A stretch of 64,000 nucleotides of DNA from NCBI RefSeq assembly GCF_025994315.1, contig NZ_BAQE01000030.1, one strand, 5' to 3'. This DNA is from Swaminathania salitolerans. GTDB taxonomy: Bacteria > Pseudomonadota > Alphaproteobacteria > Acetobacterales > Acetobacteraceae. Every line of letters starts with the position of its first letter. Within the stretch, counting starts at the first letter, position 1. The notes beneath the pieces are model-generated. The model ran no database searches. It saw only the letters and a list, made by a program, of their open reading frames with translations, and had not been told where the DNA came from. Of this stretch, positions 42,141 to 51,280 are shown piece by piece. The translations under genes and the position numbers were made by a program.

Positions 42141-44423
42141 TTGTTGGGATTGTTCAAAAAGGCAACCATACGCGTCGAAGCGAGCGCATCCGACGCCTCG
42201 GAAGATCTTGAAACCCTGGCGAAAGCCGTCATAAGACGCGACTGGACGATCCTCGGGGATAAACGAGATCGCGCGTCCCAAGAGGCGCCCTGGCTGAGCA
42301 TGCCCGCTGCGCTTGCGCGCCTGCTTCGTCGGTTTTTAGAGGAAGCAGATAGAAATCGGGACGCAGGTAATACGCCAGACGCCGCGTTACTGTATGAGGC
42401 AGCTTATACACTCTCTCCATCCCGTATGGATCTATATGTTCAGTGCGGGAACATGCTTAAAGATTCGGGCGATCTGGAGAGAGCCGAACGCGTTTATCGC
42501 GACGTGATCAGCAAATTTCCTGATGAAGCCGAGGCCTATCTTCAACTCGGCCATACGTTCAAAATCTCTGGTCGGAGAAACGCGGCTCTGGATGCCTATC
42601 GCGCTGCGTTAAAGCGCGACCCTGGGAATAATGATGCCCATGACGAACTCATACTTCTCGGCGATTCCTTCAGCCAGCACGCGGCAGCGCAGCATATAGG
42701 CTTCACACGGACATTGATAGCCTCCCTCGACGTTGCCCGCAAACTGGAAGCAATCGGCGAGGAGTTGAGATCGTGCAAGGGAATCATGAACCTCAACTAT
42801 CCGTTCACGGCAATTCCCCGGGAAGACTTCTCGTCCCATCGCGAGATGTTCGTCGCCGAAAACGAGACAAAAATAGAAAATGACGACTTCGCGATCGTCT
42901 TGCCACAGTTCGACGTAGAGCCAGACCTTCTCCAACTTCAAATCGACGCATTGGCACGTATCTCCGATCCGTTCCGCCTTGTAACTATCGGCGCCACTCC
43001 AGCGGTTCGTGAGAACTGGGATCGCCCAGCCCGGTTGCGACGGAAGGTCGTTCACATCGACACGTTCGCCGGCCTCGAAAATCACATCGAGCGCGAGAAC
43101 GTGCTCTTTCTTTCCTCCCGCGACATCCCCACCACCAACTCATTGCGCTGGTTCAAGATTGCGATAGAGTCCGGTGCCGATTTCGCCTATTGCGACGAGA
43201 TCCGTCATGAAGGTGTGGCATCCCGTGGCACGGCTCGATCGCGGATATCGCTGCTTTCCAAACCATGCTTCGATGAAATCTGGAACGAACAGGTCAACTA
43301 TCTGGGAAGCGCTTTTTGTGTGAAGAACGCATTGTTCGCAGGGACGCCTCTCCCGATTGATACAACGCCACAGGCTTACCTATCACGTGCTCGGAAAGTC
43401 GCTCACATTCCTTACCCGTTAATCGAAAGCTACCGTGAGCTTTCTGACAAATCCCCGTCAGGAAGCAATGAACTCCCCACTCGTTTTGCCAGCCTAAGCA
43501 GGGATCATGACATTCATGTCGTGATATGTACCCATAATAACGCAGCCTCATGTCGTGACATGATAGCGAGCTTGCGTGACAAGGCCCGTGCATGCGAACG
43601 GGTGAAGATAACGGTCGTCGACAACAGGACGAGCCGACCCAACGACCTCGCCATCCTCGAGAGTCTCGAAGACATTGCAGAATTGAACGTCGTGCGAGAC
43701 CCGCATGCATTCAACTGGTCGCATATGAATAACGAAGCCGCCTCCCTGAGCGACTCGCATATTGTCGTCTTCTGCAATGACGATATGGAAATGCTTTCAG
43801 AGGGCTGGGACGACATGTTGAGCCAACTTCTCGACGACGACGAAGTGGGCATGGTCGGCGCAAAATTGCTTTACGCCGACGACACGATTCAGCACGGTGG
43901 CATATTGCTTGGGTGGCAAGGATCGGTGATCCATGACGGCCTCTATGAACCGATGGACAGCATGGAGCAATTCGCACGCTGGCAGTGCACAAGAGAATGC
44001 GAGGCTGTAACCGGAGCGTTTCTTGCGATGCGACTATCTCTCTTTCAGGATCTAGGCTGTTTCAACGCCGAACATCTCGCCATTTCCTATAGTGACGTCG
44101 ATCTCTCTTTGCGTGTCTCAAAATCTGGTTACAAAGTCCTTTGGACACCGGCCATACGACTCCGCCACGATGAATCGGTCAGCCGCGGTCTCGACCATCT
44201 TGACTCTATGCGTCAGGCACGAGCAGCCTCGGAACGGAGATGCTTTGAGCGGATATGGGGTGAGTCGAGACTGAGCAGGGATCGGACTGTAAATCCGGTC
44301 TGGGCCGATGTGACGCTTCCTTTCCGGCTCTTGAGGCCGGTAAACCATGAGACCGCGATCCAACATATCCGATACTCGATGTCACTCAACAAGAGGAGCG
44401 CTGACGGTCAGTCCGCGCCGTGA
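42141..44423 (+). CDS. TPR-containing family 2 glycosyltransferase
   Basis: A 760-residue protein with a TTG start at 42141 behind GAGCGAGGA; an ATG at 42300 is the alternative. Residues about 55-165 hold tetratricopeptide-like repeats ('AYLQLGHTFKISGRRNAALD'). The C-terminal half is a GT-A transferase: 'DIHVVICTHNNAASCRDMIA', the metal-binding D-D in 'IVVFCNDDMEMLSEGWDDML', and 'AVTGAFLAMRLSLFQDLGCF'. Such enzymes build surface glycans or glycosylate proteins. Codon and base use are somewhat less GC-biased than neighbours. It converges with the DeoR gene 16 bases away. Confidence 0.87.
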   Translation: MLGLFKKATIRVEASASDASEDLETLAKAVIRRDWTILGDKRDRASQEAPWLSMPAALARLLRRFLEEADRNRDAGNTPDAALLYEAAYTLSPSRMDLYVQCGNMLKDSGDLERAERVYRDVISKFPDEAEAYLQLGHTFKISGRRNAALDAYRAALKRDPGNNDAHDELILLGDSFSQHAAAQHIGFTRTLIASLDVARKLEAIGEELRSCKGIMNLNYPFTAIPREDFSSHREMFVAENETKIENDDFAIVLPQFDVEPDLLQLQIDALARISDPFRLVTIGATPAVRENWDRPARLRRKVVHIDTFAGLENHIERENVLFLSSRDIPTTNSLRWFKIAIESGADFAYCDEIRHEGVASRGTARSRISLLSKPCFDEIWNEQVNYLGSAFCVKNALFAGTPLPIDTTPQAYLSRARKVAHIPYPLIESYRELSDKSPSGSNELPTRFASLSRDHDIHVVICTHNNAASCRDMIASLRDKARACERVKITVVDNRTSRPNDLAILESLEDIAELNVVRDPHAFNWSHMNNEAASLSDSHIVVFCNDDMEMLSEGWDDMLSQLLDDDEVGMVGAKLLYADDTIQHGGILLGWQGSVIHDGLYEPMDSMEQFARWQCTRECEAVTGAFLAMRLSLFQDLGCFNAEHLAISYSDVDLSLRVSKSGYKVLWTPAIRLRHDESVSRGLDHLDSMRQARAASERRCFERIWGESRLSRDRTVNPVWADVTLPFRLLRPVNHETAIQHIRYSMSLNKRSADGQSAP

Positions 44424-44439
44424 TTGCAAGAGACCCTCT

Positions 44440-45249
44440 TCAGCAGGTTTCGATCGGGATCCCGGCGGCTTCGAGATCCTGCCGGATTTCCGGTCGGATC
44501 TGCGTGTCGGTAAGGATACGGCTGAAATCGTGCAGCGAGGTCAGGCGATGCAATCCTCCCTGCCGGAACTTCGTGCTATCCACGAGAAGGACGCTCTGAT
44601 CGGCAATCGCCATCAGGGCGCGCTTGACCTTGACCACATCCTGATCGTTCTGGAATGCCGTGTCTCCCGAGATGACCGAGGTGGACATGAACATGATATT
44701 GCCGCGCAGCGATCGTGCGGCCTGCTCGCATACGAGGCCGAAGAAAGCGTTTCGTGAATTGCTGTAATCGCCGCCGAGGCAGATGATCTTGATACCGGGG
44801 AACGGTGCCAGAGCCTGAACGACCCCCACGGCGTTGGTGATGACGGTCAGAGGCGCCCGGGCCGGGAGGAGGGGAAGCATTTCCGCAACGGTCGTGGAAT
44901 CATCGAGTATGACCACCTGGCCGGGTTCGATCATCGATACGGCACGCTGGATGATCGCCTTCTTGAGATTGGCTGCCCTGTGCTGACGATAGGCGACGTT
45001 TTTCTCGGTACGCGCCCGGTTCTTCAGCGTAATACCGCCATGGATCTTGTCGATGAGCCCCTGACTCGCGAGCGCATGAGCGTCCCTGTGGATCGTCATC
45101 CGGCTGACCTCGAAATGCTCCGACAGGAATTCGATACTGGCATTCCCCTGTTCGAACAGGAGGTCGAGAATCTGCTGCTGGCGGGTTTTGAGGTTCTGAC
45201 GCTTGATCCCGGTCTCGGACAGGGATGCCGATTTCAGATCACCACTCAT
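44440..45249 (-). CDS. DeoR/GlpR-family regulator of the polyol cluster
   Basis: A 269-residue protein with an N-terminal DeoR HTH ('RQQQILDLLFEQGNASIEFL', 'SEHFEVSRMTIHRDAHALAS') and the sugar-phosphate sensing domain with 'VVILDDSTTVAEMLPLLPAR' and 'VLLVDSTKFRQGGLHRLTSL'. It is divergent from the FGGY kinase across a 282-base control region. It should repress the kinase/dehydrogenase operon until a sugar phosphate binds. A start 66 bases upstream (45315) is possible. It is paralogous to the DeoR regulator at 49932. Confidence 0.9.
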   Translation of the reverse strand: MSGDLKSASLSETGIKRQNLKTRQQQILDLLFEQGNASIEFLSEHFEVSRMTIHRDAHALASQGLIDKIHGGITLKNRARTEKNVAYRQHRAANLKKAIIQRAVSMIEPGQVVILDDSTTVAEMLPLLPARAPLTVITNAVGVVQALAPFPGIKIICLGGDYSNSRNAFFGLVCEQAARSLRGNIMFMSTSVISGDTAFQNDQDVVKVKRALMAIADQSVLLVDSTKFRQGGLHRLTSLHDFSRILTDTQIRPEIRQDLEAAGIPIETC

Positions 45250-45393
45250 ATGCGCGAACTGCCTTTGACAGGTTAGGCTTTGATCCTCGGATCGAAGCGG
45301 ATCGGAAGGTAACATAACAAAAATATCACAAACATCTCACACTAGCAAGATGCTCTCACGCCGGGACTGCGCGTAGACTACCCGTTATGCATC

Positions 45394-45423
45394 GTCTCTG
45401 CGCTGTCCTGCACAGACAGAGAC
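45394..45423. promoter_or_regulatory. Inverted repeat in the deoR/kinase control region
   Basis: GTCTCTG (45394-45400) and CAGAGAC (45417-45423), with an inner CTGT...ACAG pair, form a dyad between the divergent DeoR and kinase genes. It may be an operator or an RNA hairpin. Confidence 0.35.
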
Positions 45424-45453
45424 AAATAATTCGTATCATATATCGCACTCAAT

Positions 45454-45469
45454 TGTGATTTCTATCACA
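45454..45469. promoter_or_regulatory. CRP-like site upstream of the FGGY kinase
   Basis: TGTGATTTCTATCACA is TGTGA-N6-TCACA, a perfect match to the CRP/FNR-superfamily consensus, 62 bases before the kinase start. It suggests global carbon control of the polyol operon, if the organism has a CRP with standard specificity. Confidence 0.55.
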
Positions 45470-45531
45470 GTAATTGCCATTCTAGAAACAGGAAACCGAC
45501 GGCTTGGCGTGACCGACTGAGGACAACGATT

Positions 45532-47109
45532 ATGAGTGGGCATTATCTCCTTGGCATTGACTGCGGCTCGTCGACGGCCAAATCCGTGATATTCACGCCT
45601 GATGGCAGGATCGAAGGGGTAGGGCAGGCACGCGTCGCCCAGATCACGACGACTCCCCATCATGTCGAGCGCGACATGGCTGCGACCTGGGAGATCGTTG
45701 CAGGAACGGTGCGCGCAGCTCTCGCAGATGCCGGTATCGAGGGGAGCGCGATCGCCGGCGTCGGGGTCACCGCGCATGGTGACGGTCTCTTTCTGCTCGA
45801 CCGTTCGGGACAACCGCTCGGCCACGGAATCATGTCTCTCGACAGCCGTGCGCGCCAGATCCACGAATCCTGGCGCGACACGGGCCTTCTCGACCGTGTC
45901 ATGCCCTGCTCCGGGCAACGACCCTATCCCTATTCCGCAACCGCGCTTCTGGCCTGGATCAGGGATCATGAGCCCGCGCGTTACGACGCCATCGGCACTG
46001 CGTTCTTTGCCAAGGACTGGATACGCCTCTGCCTGACCGGAGAGATCGCAACGGATCTGACCGAGGCAAGCACGGCCTTCACGGATGTGCACAGCCAGGA
46101 ATACAGCCGGGAAATCCTCGATATGCTCGGCCTGGATGGCATTGCCCACGCCTTGCCGGATCTGCTCGATTCCTGTGCGCAAGCCGGGGGCGTCAGCGCG
46201 GAGGCCGCGCGGCTTACCGGGCTCGCGGTCGGCACGCCGGTTTCGGCCGGTCTTCACGACGTCACGGCGGCAGCGGTCGGGCTCGGTCAGATCCGCGCGG
46301 GCGACATGACCGTAACGGCCGGTACTTTCTCCATCAACGAGGTTCTTCGCGACCGCCCCGTGACGGGCAGGACCTGGTCCTGCAGGGCCGGGTACCGACG
46401 CGGATTGTGGAACTGCATGGCGATCTCTCCGGCTTCAGCGAGCAATCTGGAGTGGATGGCCGGATTGACGGCGCCCGGGGATCCGGACTGCGCCGCCAGA
46501 TTGATCGACGGGGCAATCGCGCGTTTTTCGGGCGCGCGTTTTTCAGGCGAACGTTCCCGGCATGTTCTTCCGCTCTATCATCCCTATCTGTTCGGCTCGC
46601 CATTCGAGGCGCCTGCGACCGCCTCTTTTCTCGGTCTGCAATCCTGGCATGACCCCATCGACCTGTTCCAGGCCATGATCGAGGGAACGATCTTCAATCA
46701 CCGTCAGCATGTCGAGGATCTGCTGCAAACCGGCCCCGTACTGCGTCTCGGTATATCCGGAGGGGGAAGCAGAAGGCCGGAGATCGGACAGCTTTTCGCC
46801 GACATACTGGGGCGTCCGGTTATGACCTCTCCGGTGCGCGAAGCAGGCGCCCTGGGGGCCGCCCTGACCGCGGGGGTGGCGAGCGGCGTTCACGCGTCGC
46901 TCGAGAGCGCAGTCGCCGCGCTCGATATCGAACCGCGTCAATTTACCCCCGCCCCCCGCATGACCTGCTTCCATGACAGGCAATATGCCCGTTACAGGGC
47001 CGTTGCGGAGGCACTCGCGCCTTTCTGGCCGGGCCTGATCGATGCGTCCCAGGTCGATACACCCCAGATCGATATGCCCCCGGTTGGCGTATCCCCGGTG
47101 GTGGCGTGA
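45532..47109 (+). CDS. FGGY-family carbohydrate kinase (EryA/LyxK-like)
   Basis: A 525-residue two-domain kinase. The phosphate-binding loop is 'YLLGIDCGSSTAKSVIFTPD', the substrate region 'GVTAHGDGLFLLDRSGQPLG' closely resembles LyxK/EryA-type kinases rather than glycerol kinase, and the catalytic Asp lies in 'SAGLHDVTAAAVGLG'. It probably phosphorylates a small polyol. Context (polyol-phosphate dehydrogenase, TIM-like and RpiB-like isomerases) suggests erythritol or another tetritol. The last 25 residues have a repeated I/V-D-x-P/S pattern, a low-complexity tail. It is the first gene of the operon after the divergent DeoR regulator. Confidence 0.85.
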   Translation: MSGHYLLGIDCGSSTAKSVIFTPDGRIEGVGQARVAQITTTPHHVERDMAATWEIVAGTVRAALADAGIEGSAIAGVGVTAHGDGLFLLDRSGQPLGHGIMSLDSRARQIHESWRDTGLLDRVMPCSGQRPYPYSATALLAWIRDHEPARYDAIGTAFFAKDWIRLCLTGEIATDLTEASTAFTDVHSQEYSREILDMLGLDGIAHALPDLLDSCAQAGGVSAEAARLTGLAVGTPVSAGLHDVTAAAVGLGQIRAGDMTVTAGTFSINEVLRDRPVTGRTWSCRAGYRRGLWNCMAISPASASNLEWMAGLTAPGDPDCAARLIDGAIARFSGARFSGERSRHVLPLYHPYLFGSPFEAPATASFLGLQSWHDPIDLFQAMIEGTIFNHRQHVEDLLQTGPVLRLGISGGGSRRPEIGQLFADILGRPVMTSPVREAGALGAALTAGVASGVHASLESAVAALDIEPRQFTPAPRMTCFHDRQYARYRAVAEALAPFWPGLIDASQVDTPQIDMPPVGVSPVVA

Positions 47110-47243
47110 TCCATCCCCGCAACAACCATCCCCGCGACGAGACACAGCCTTACGTCGCGCCTGGTCCTCTTACGCTGCCGAACAGCGTTATCATCCCGCC
47201 GCCTGTTCTGCAGGCGCTTTCATACGCGAACGGATAATACCCG

Positions 47244-48911
47244 ATGACTCATTCCGCTCCCTGCCTCGACTCCGCACATTTCGACGTGACCATCATCGGT
47301 GCCGGGATAAACGGCGCCGGTCTGTTCCGGGAGCTGGCTTTGCAGGGACTCAATGTCCTGCTGATCGACCGCGGGGATATCTGCGCCGGGGCGTCCGCCG
47401 CACCCTCGCGCCTCATCCACGGCGGAATCAAATATCTCGAGACGGGGGAGTTCCGCCTCGTGGCGCAATCCACCCTGGAGCGCAACCTGCTTCTGCGCAA
47501 TGCACCGCATGTGGTCAAACCGCTTCCCACGATCATCCCGATCCATTCCTGGCTCGGCGGGATCCTGCCTTCGATCAAGCGCTTCCTGCGCCTCAAGGCG
47601 AAACTGGCCGACAGGGGCATAGCGATCACCGAAATCGGGATGCAGATCTACGACTTCCTCGGGCGACGTGCCCGCGTCATGCCACGCCATACGCTTTCGA
47701 TCGGACGGAAGATGCGCAGAGCCTGGCCGCATATGAGCCACAAGGTCATCGCGACGGGCCGCTATTTCGACGCCGCCATTACACAACCGGAACGACTGGG
47801 ATTCGAATGCGTGGAAGACGCGCTGCGGCTCAATCTCGGTTGCGCCGTCAGGACCTACACGACGGTTGCCGGTTTCGAAGCGGGAAAACTGATCCTGCGG
47901 GATGCGCTGGACGGCACGACAACAACCGTCACCACCGATCTGGTCGTGAATGCTGGCGGCGCATGGATCGACCGGATCAACGCGGATCTGGGGCTGCATA
48001 CCCGTTATATCGGGGGCACGAAGGGTTCGCATCTCGTGCTCGATCATCCCGGTCTCCTGCGTGAGCTTGCGGGGCAGATGGTCTATTTCGGCACACCCGA
48101 CGGACGGATCTGTCTCGCCTATCCCTTCATGGGACACGTGCTGGTGGGCTCGACCGATATCCCCGTGAACGACCCCGACAGCGCAACATGCTCCGAAGAC
48201 GAACAGCGCTACATGCTCGACATGCTCGGTCAGCTCTTTCCCGGGTTCCGCTTCACCGATCGTGACGTGATCTATCGCTATTGCGGCGTGCGACCGCTTC
48301 CTGCGTCCAATGCCGACGATCCGGGAGCGATCAGCCGCGACCATGTCGTGCATGCCGATCGGGCGCAGGGCAAGCCGGTGCTGTCTCTCGTGGGAGGAAA
48401 ATGGACGACGTTCCGCGGGCTGTCGGAGGAGGTCGCCGACGATATCCTCAACCGCCTCGGTCGCAAACGCAGGCTGTCTTCCCGTGAGCGCGCGATCGGC
48501 GGCGGCGCGGGCTATCCGGCCGAACGCGCGCGTTCGGCCTATATCCGGACGCTCTCGACGCGGCACGACATCAGCGTCGCTCGCGCAGCTACGCTGTTCG
48601 AGCGTTACGGCACGACAGCGGAGCGCATTGCCGCATCCTGCGGACGCTCGGAAGACGCGCCTCTTGCCAGCCTTCCCGACTACACACGTAACGAGCTGAT
48701 CTGTCTGGCGCGTGACGAACTCGTTCGCACCGTGGATGACCTCGTTTACCGACGCACGCCCATCGCGCTCTCGGGTGCGCTGAACCGGGAGGTCCTGTCC
48801 GAGATCTGCGACATCCTGGCCGCCCCGCTCGGCTGGGACACGACAGAGCGGGACAGACAGGAAAACGCCTGCTGGCAGGTCGCCCGGACGCAGCACGGCC
48901 TGCATTCCTGA
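47244..48911 (+). CDS. FAD-dependent polyol-phosphate dehydrogenase (GlpD/EryB family)
   Basis: A 555-residue membrane-associated flavoprotein. The FAD fold is 'DVTIIGAGINGAGLFRELAL' plus 'LIDRGDICAGASAAPSRLIH', then 'GGIKYLETGEFRLVAQSTLE', as in glycerol-3-phosphate and erythritol-phosphate dehydrogenases. The C-terminal helical domain ('DDLVYRRTPIALSGALNREV') is of GlpD type. It would oxidise the phosphorylated polyol to a ketose phosphate and pass electrons to quinone. EryB versus GlpD cannot be separated by eye; the neighbouring RpiB-like gene favours a four-carbon substrate. Confidence 0.87.
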   Translation: MTHSAPCLDSAHFDVTIIGAGINGAGLFRELALQGLNVLLIDRGDICAGASAAPSRLIHGGIKYLETGEFRLVAQSTLERNLLLRNAPHVVKPLPTIIPIHSWLGGILPSIKRFLRLKAKLADRGIAITEIGMQIYDFLGRRARVMPRHTLSIGRKMRRAWPHMSHKVIATGRYFDAAITQPERLGFECVEDALRLNLGCAVRTYTTVAGFEAGKLILRDALDGTTTTVTTDLVVNAGGAWIDRINADLGLHTRYIGGTKGSHLVLDHPGLLRELAGQMVYFGTPDGRICLAYPFMGHVLVGSTDIPVNDPDSATCSEDEQRYMLDMLGQLFPGFRFTDRDVIYRYCGVRPLPASNADDPGAISRDHVVHADRAQGKPVLSLVGGKWTTFRGLSEEVADDILNRLGRKRRLSSRERAIGGGAGYPAERARSAYIRTLSTRHDISVARAATLFERYGTTAERIAASCGRSEDAPLASLPDYTRNELICLARDELVRTVDDLVYRRTPIALSGALNREVLSEICDILAAPLGWDTTERDRQENACWQVARTQHGLHS

Positions 48912-48920
48912 TCCATGTCC

Positions 48921-48945
48921 GTCCCCCGCCGGACCGGCGGGGGAC
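48921..48945 (+). terminator. Perfect 12-bp hairpin after the dehydrogenase gene
   Basis: GTCCCCCGCCGG (48921-48932), A, CCGGCGGGGGAC (48934-48945): an extremely stable stem with a one-base centre, ten bases after the stop. No T-run follows directly. Confidence 0.6.
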
Positions 48946-48961
48946 GTATCGCAGTTTGTGT

Positions 48962-48997
48962 TTCATATATCATTGCATGATAACATTTCATATCATG
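48962..48997. promoter_or_regulatory. Candidate DeoR operator upstream of the isomerase/ABC operon
   Basis: CATGATA (48976-48982) and TATCATG (48991-48997) form a 7-bp dyad, preceded by TTCATATATCAT (48962-48973). The 9-mer TCATATATC also occurs before the kinase operon (45436-45444), which suggests one regulator acts at both promoters. Confidence 0.5.
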
Positions 48998-49170
48998 TCA
49001 AAAATCGCGGAAAACCGCGCGAAATCCAGAGTCTCCGGCTTCGACTTCTGTCTAAATCATATCAATGTGAACTAACTGAGTGAGATTATATCCTTGTCAT
49101 TGTTATTCTCTGAGATAGTATCACATCGTTAGCGTTAGATTTTCCGTTTCGCTCGATCTCGGGGACAAAG

Positions 49171-49935
49171 ATGTCAAGAAAACCGCTCTGGGTAGGAACC
49201 AGCTGGAAAATGAACAAGGGCCCCAGCGCCGCCCGGGCGGCCGCCGAGGCCCTCGCTGCGATCGATGTTCCTGACGGGATACACCCTTTCGTCATTCCGC
49301 CCTTCACCTCGCTCGAAGCCGTTGCGGGACTGCTCGAAGCGACCCGATGGCAGGTCGGCGCCCAGAACATGCACTGGGAGGACGAAGGTGCCTGGACCGG
49401 CGAGATATCGCCTCCGATGGTCAGGGAGTGCGGCGCAACACTGATCGAGCTGGGCCACTCCGAACGGCGCGAGCATTTCGGCGAAACGGATGTGACCGTC
49501 AATCTCAAGGTCAAGGCTGCCCTGCATCACGGATTGTCGCCGCTGATCTGCATCGGCGACAGTGCGGAGGAATATGCCTCGGGTGCGACACACGACACCC
49601 TCGCGAGGCAGGTCCGCATGGCGCTTCACGAGCTTCCTGCAGCCTCGATCGGCGCCATCCGTCTCGCTTACGAGCCGGTCTGGGCGATCGGTGCGCAGGG
49701 GCGGGCTGCAGAATCGGATTTCGTCGCTGCGGCTCATGCGAGATTGCGCTCTGTCCTTGCGGAACTCGCAGGGGTCGATATCGCGAGACGGGTTCCGATC
49801 CTCTATGGCGGAAGCGTCTCGCTCGAGAACGCGTCCGGCTATACCGCGCTCGCGGATGTCGATGGCGTGTTCATCGGTCGCTCGGCCTGGAGCCCCGCCG
49901 GGCTGGAGGCGATCATCCGGTCGGTGGCATCATGA
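49171..49935 (+). CDS. TIM-like isomerase (EryH/LerI type, L-erythrulose-1-phosphate isomerase candidate)
   Basis: A 254-residue triose-phosphate-isomerase fold. The catalytic set is complete: Asn/Lys in 'GTSWKMNKGPSAARAA', His in 'LIELGHSERREHFGET', Glu in 'RLAYEPVWAIGAQGRAAESD', and phosphate loop 'YGGSVSLENASGYTALADVD'. In Brucella (EryH) and Mycobacterium (LerI) such paralogues convert L-erythrulose-1-phosphate to D-erythrulose-4-phosphate. Location beside an RpiB-like gene and DeoR supports that over glycolytic TpiA. It overlaps the next gene by four bases. Confidence 0.85.
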   Translation: MSRKPLWVGTSWKMNKGPSAARAAAEALAAIDVPDGIHPFVIPPFTSLEAVAGLLEATRWQVGAQNMHWEDEGAWTGEISPPMVRECGATLIELGHSERREHFGETDVTVNLKVKAALHHGLSPLICIGDSAEEYASGATHDTLARQVRMALHELPAASIGAIRLAYEPVWAIGAQGRAAESDFVAAAHARLRSVLAELAGVDIARRVPILYGGSVSLENASGYTALADVDGVFIGRSAWSPAGLEAIIRSVAS

Positions 49936-50759
49936 GCGGCGGCATCGGAATCGAGAGCAAGGCCGTATCGGCGCGTCGCCGCGAGATACTGGATTACGTT
50001 CTCGAAAACGGTGGCGCCCAGATCGAGGAACTCGTCGAGCGTTTCTCCACCAGCCGCATGACGATCCATCGCGACCTCCACGCTCTGTCGGAGCAGGGGC
50101 TGGTCCGCAAGGTGCATGGTGGCGTGACCATGCTCGCCAGCGGCGTCATGGAGACGAGCGTCGTTCACCGGATGCGGCGGGCCTCGCGGGAGAAACATGC
50201 CATAGCGCGTGTCGCGGCGTCCTTCATCAAGGCGGGCGATATCATCGCTCTGGACGATTCCACCACATCGCGCGTGCTGTCGGAGCAGCTCCCCTCTGCG
50301 ATGCCGCTCACGGTGCTGACCAACAGCATGGGCATAGCTACCCAAATTGCCGGTGCCAGGGATGTCAATCTGATCTGCCTGGGCGGAAAATATCACCCGC
50401 GTTTCGACGCCTTCCTCGGCATTCTGTGCGAGCAGAGCTCGAAATCGCTGCGGGCGAATACATTGTTCATGTCGGTCTCGGCCGTTCGCGATCTCGGCGC
50501 CTATCATCAGGAGCAGGAAATCGTGAAATGCAAGATGGCGCTCATGGAAATCGTCGATCGTCGGATCCTCATGATCGACAGCCACAAATTCGACGTCACG
50601 GCGCTCAACCGTCTCGCGAATCTCTCCGATTTCGACGTGGTGATCACCGATTCCGGTGTTTCCGATCGTCAGAAAACCAAGATGCTCGATGCGGGTATCA
50701 ATCTTCACGTCGCAGCGCTCGACGAGGAGACCTCCGCATCGCGTGCCTCCTCCCACTGA
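49932..50759 (+). CDS. Second DeoR-family regulator of the cluster
   Basis: A 275-residue DeoR protein. The HTH is 'RRREILDYVLENGGAQIEEL', 'VERFSTSRMTIHRDLHALSE'; the effector domain has 'DIIALDDSTTSRVLSEQLPS' and 'RRILMIDSHKFDVTALNRLA'. It is closely similar to the regulator at 44440. It lies inside the isomerase/transport operon by ATGA overlap with the TIM-like gene, so autoregulation with the operon is expected. Erythritol loci of rhizobia have a DeoR-type regulator next to the same two isomerase genes. Confidence 0.9.
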   Translation: MSGGIGIESKAVSARRREILDYVLENGGAQIEELVERFSTSRMTIHRDLHALSEQGLVRKVHGGVTMLASGVMETSVVHRMRRASREKHAIARVAASFIKAGDIIALDDSTTSRVLSEQLPSAMPLTVLTNSMGIATQIAGARDVNLICLGGKYHPRFDAFLGILCEQSSKSLRANTLFMSVSAVRDLGAYHQEQEIVKCKMALMEIVDRRILMIDSHKFDVTALNRLANLSDFDVVITDSGVSDRQKTKMLDAGINLHVAALDEETSASRASSH

Positions 50760-50781
50760 ATTCAAGGAAAAGAGACGAACG

Positions 50782-51249
50782 ATGAAAATTGCAGTTGGTG
50801 GCGACAGCGCCGGCGAAGGCCTCGCCCAGCAGATCGTGGCCCATCTCAAGGCAAAGGGTTTTTACGTAACCGATCTGTCGAAGCCGGAAAGCGGAACCGG
50901 CGAGCTCTATTCCGAGCTCAGCGAGCGCGTGGGACGCGCCATTCTGGCCGGCACCTATGAGCGCGGTATCCTGTGCTGCGGCACGGGGATCGGGGTTGCG
51001 ATTTCCGCGAACAAGATCCCCGGTATCCGTGCGGCGCAGACCCACGACACCTATTCCGCCGAGCGCGCGGCGCTGTCGAACAACGCCCATATCATCACCA
51101 TGGGCGCGCGCGTGATCGGCGTCGAGCTTGCGAAAGCCATCGCCGAGGCATGGCTGGCCAAGGAATTCGATCCGGCAAGCGCATCGTCGCGCAATGTCGA
51201 CGGTATCGACGCCCTGGACCGGAAGTATTCGCCCAATTCATGTTCCTGA
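50782..51249 (+). CDS. RpiB-like isomerase (EryI/DerI type, D-erythrulose-4-phosphate isomerase candidate)
   Basis: A 155-residue RpiB/LacAB fold. 'MKIAVGGDSAGEGLAQQIVA' opens the domain, the catalytic Cys is in 'RGILCCGTGIGVAISANKIP', and His/Tyr in 'AAQTHDTYSAERAALSNNAH'. In tetritol pathways this family turns D-erythrulose-4-phosphate into D-erythrose-4-phosphate. Housekeeping ribose-5-phosphate isomerase is the alternative, less likely in this operon. AAGGAAAAGAG precedes the start. Confidence 0.88.
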   Translation: MKIAVGGDSAGEGLAQQIVAHLKAKGFYVTDLSKPESGTGELYSELSERVGRAILAGTYERGILCCGTGIGVAISANKIPGIRAAQTHDTYSAERAALSNNAHIITMGARVIGVELAKAIAEAWLAKEFDPASASSRNVDGIDALDRKYSPNSCS

Positions 51250-51280
51250 TGGATTAACCTGACCATAAGGGTCTCATCCG

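Noticed and set aside
49171..49935. Housekeeping glycolytic tpiA
   Set aside because: Motifs alone fit, but the operon with DeoR, RpiB-like isomerase and polyol importer favours the tetrulose-phosphate paralogue.
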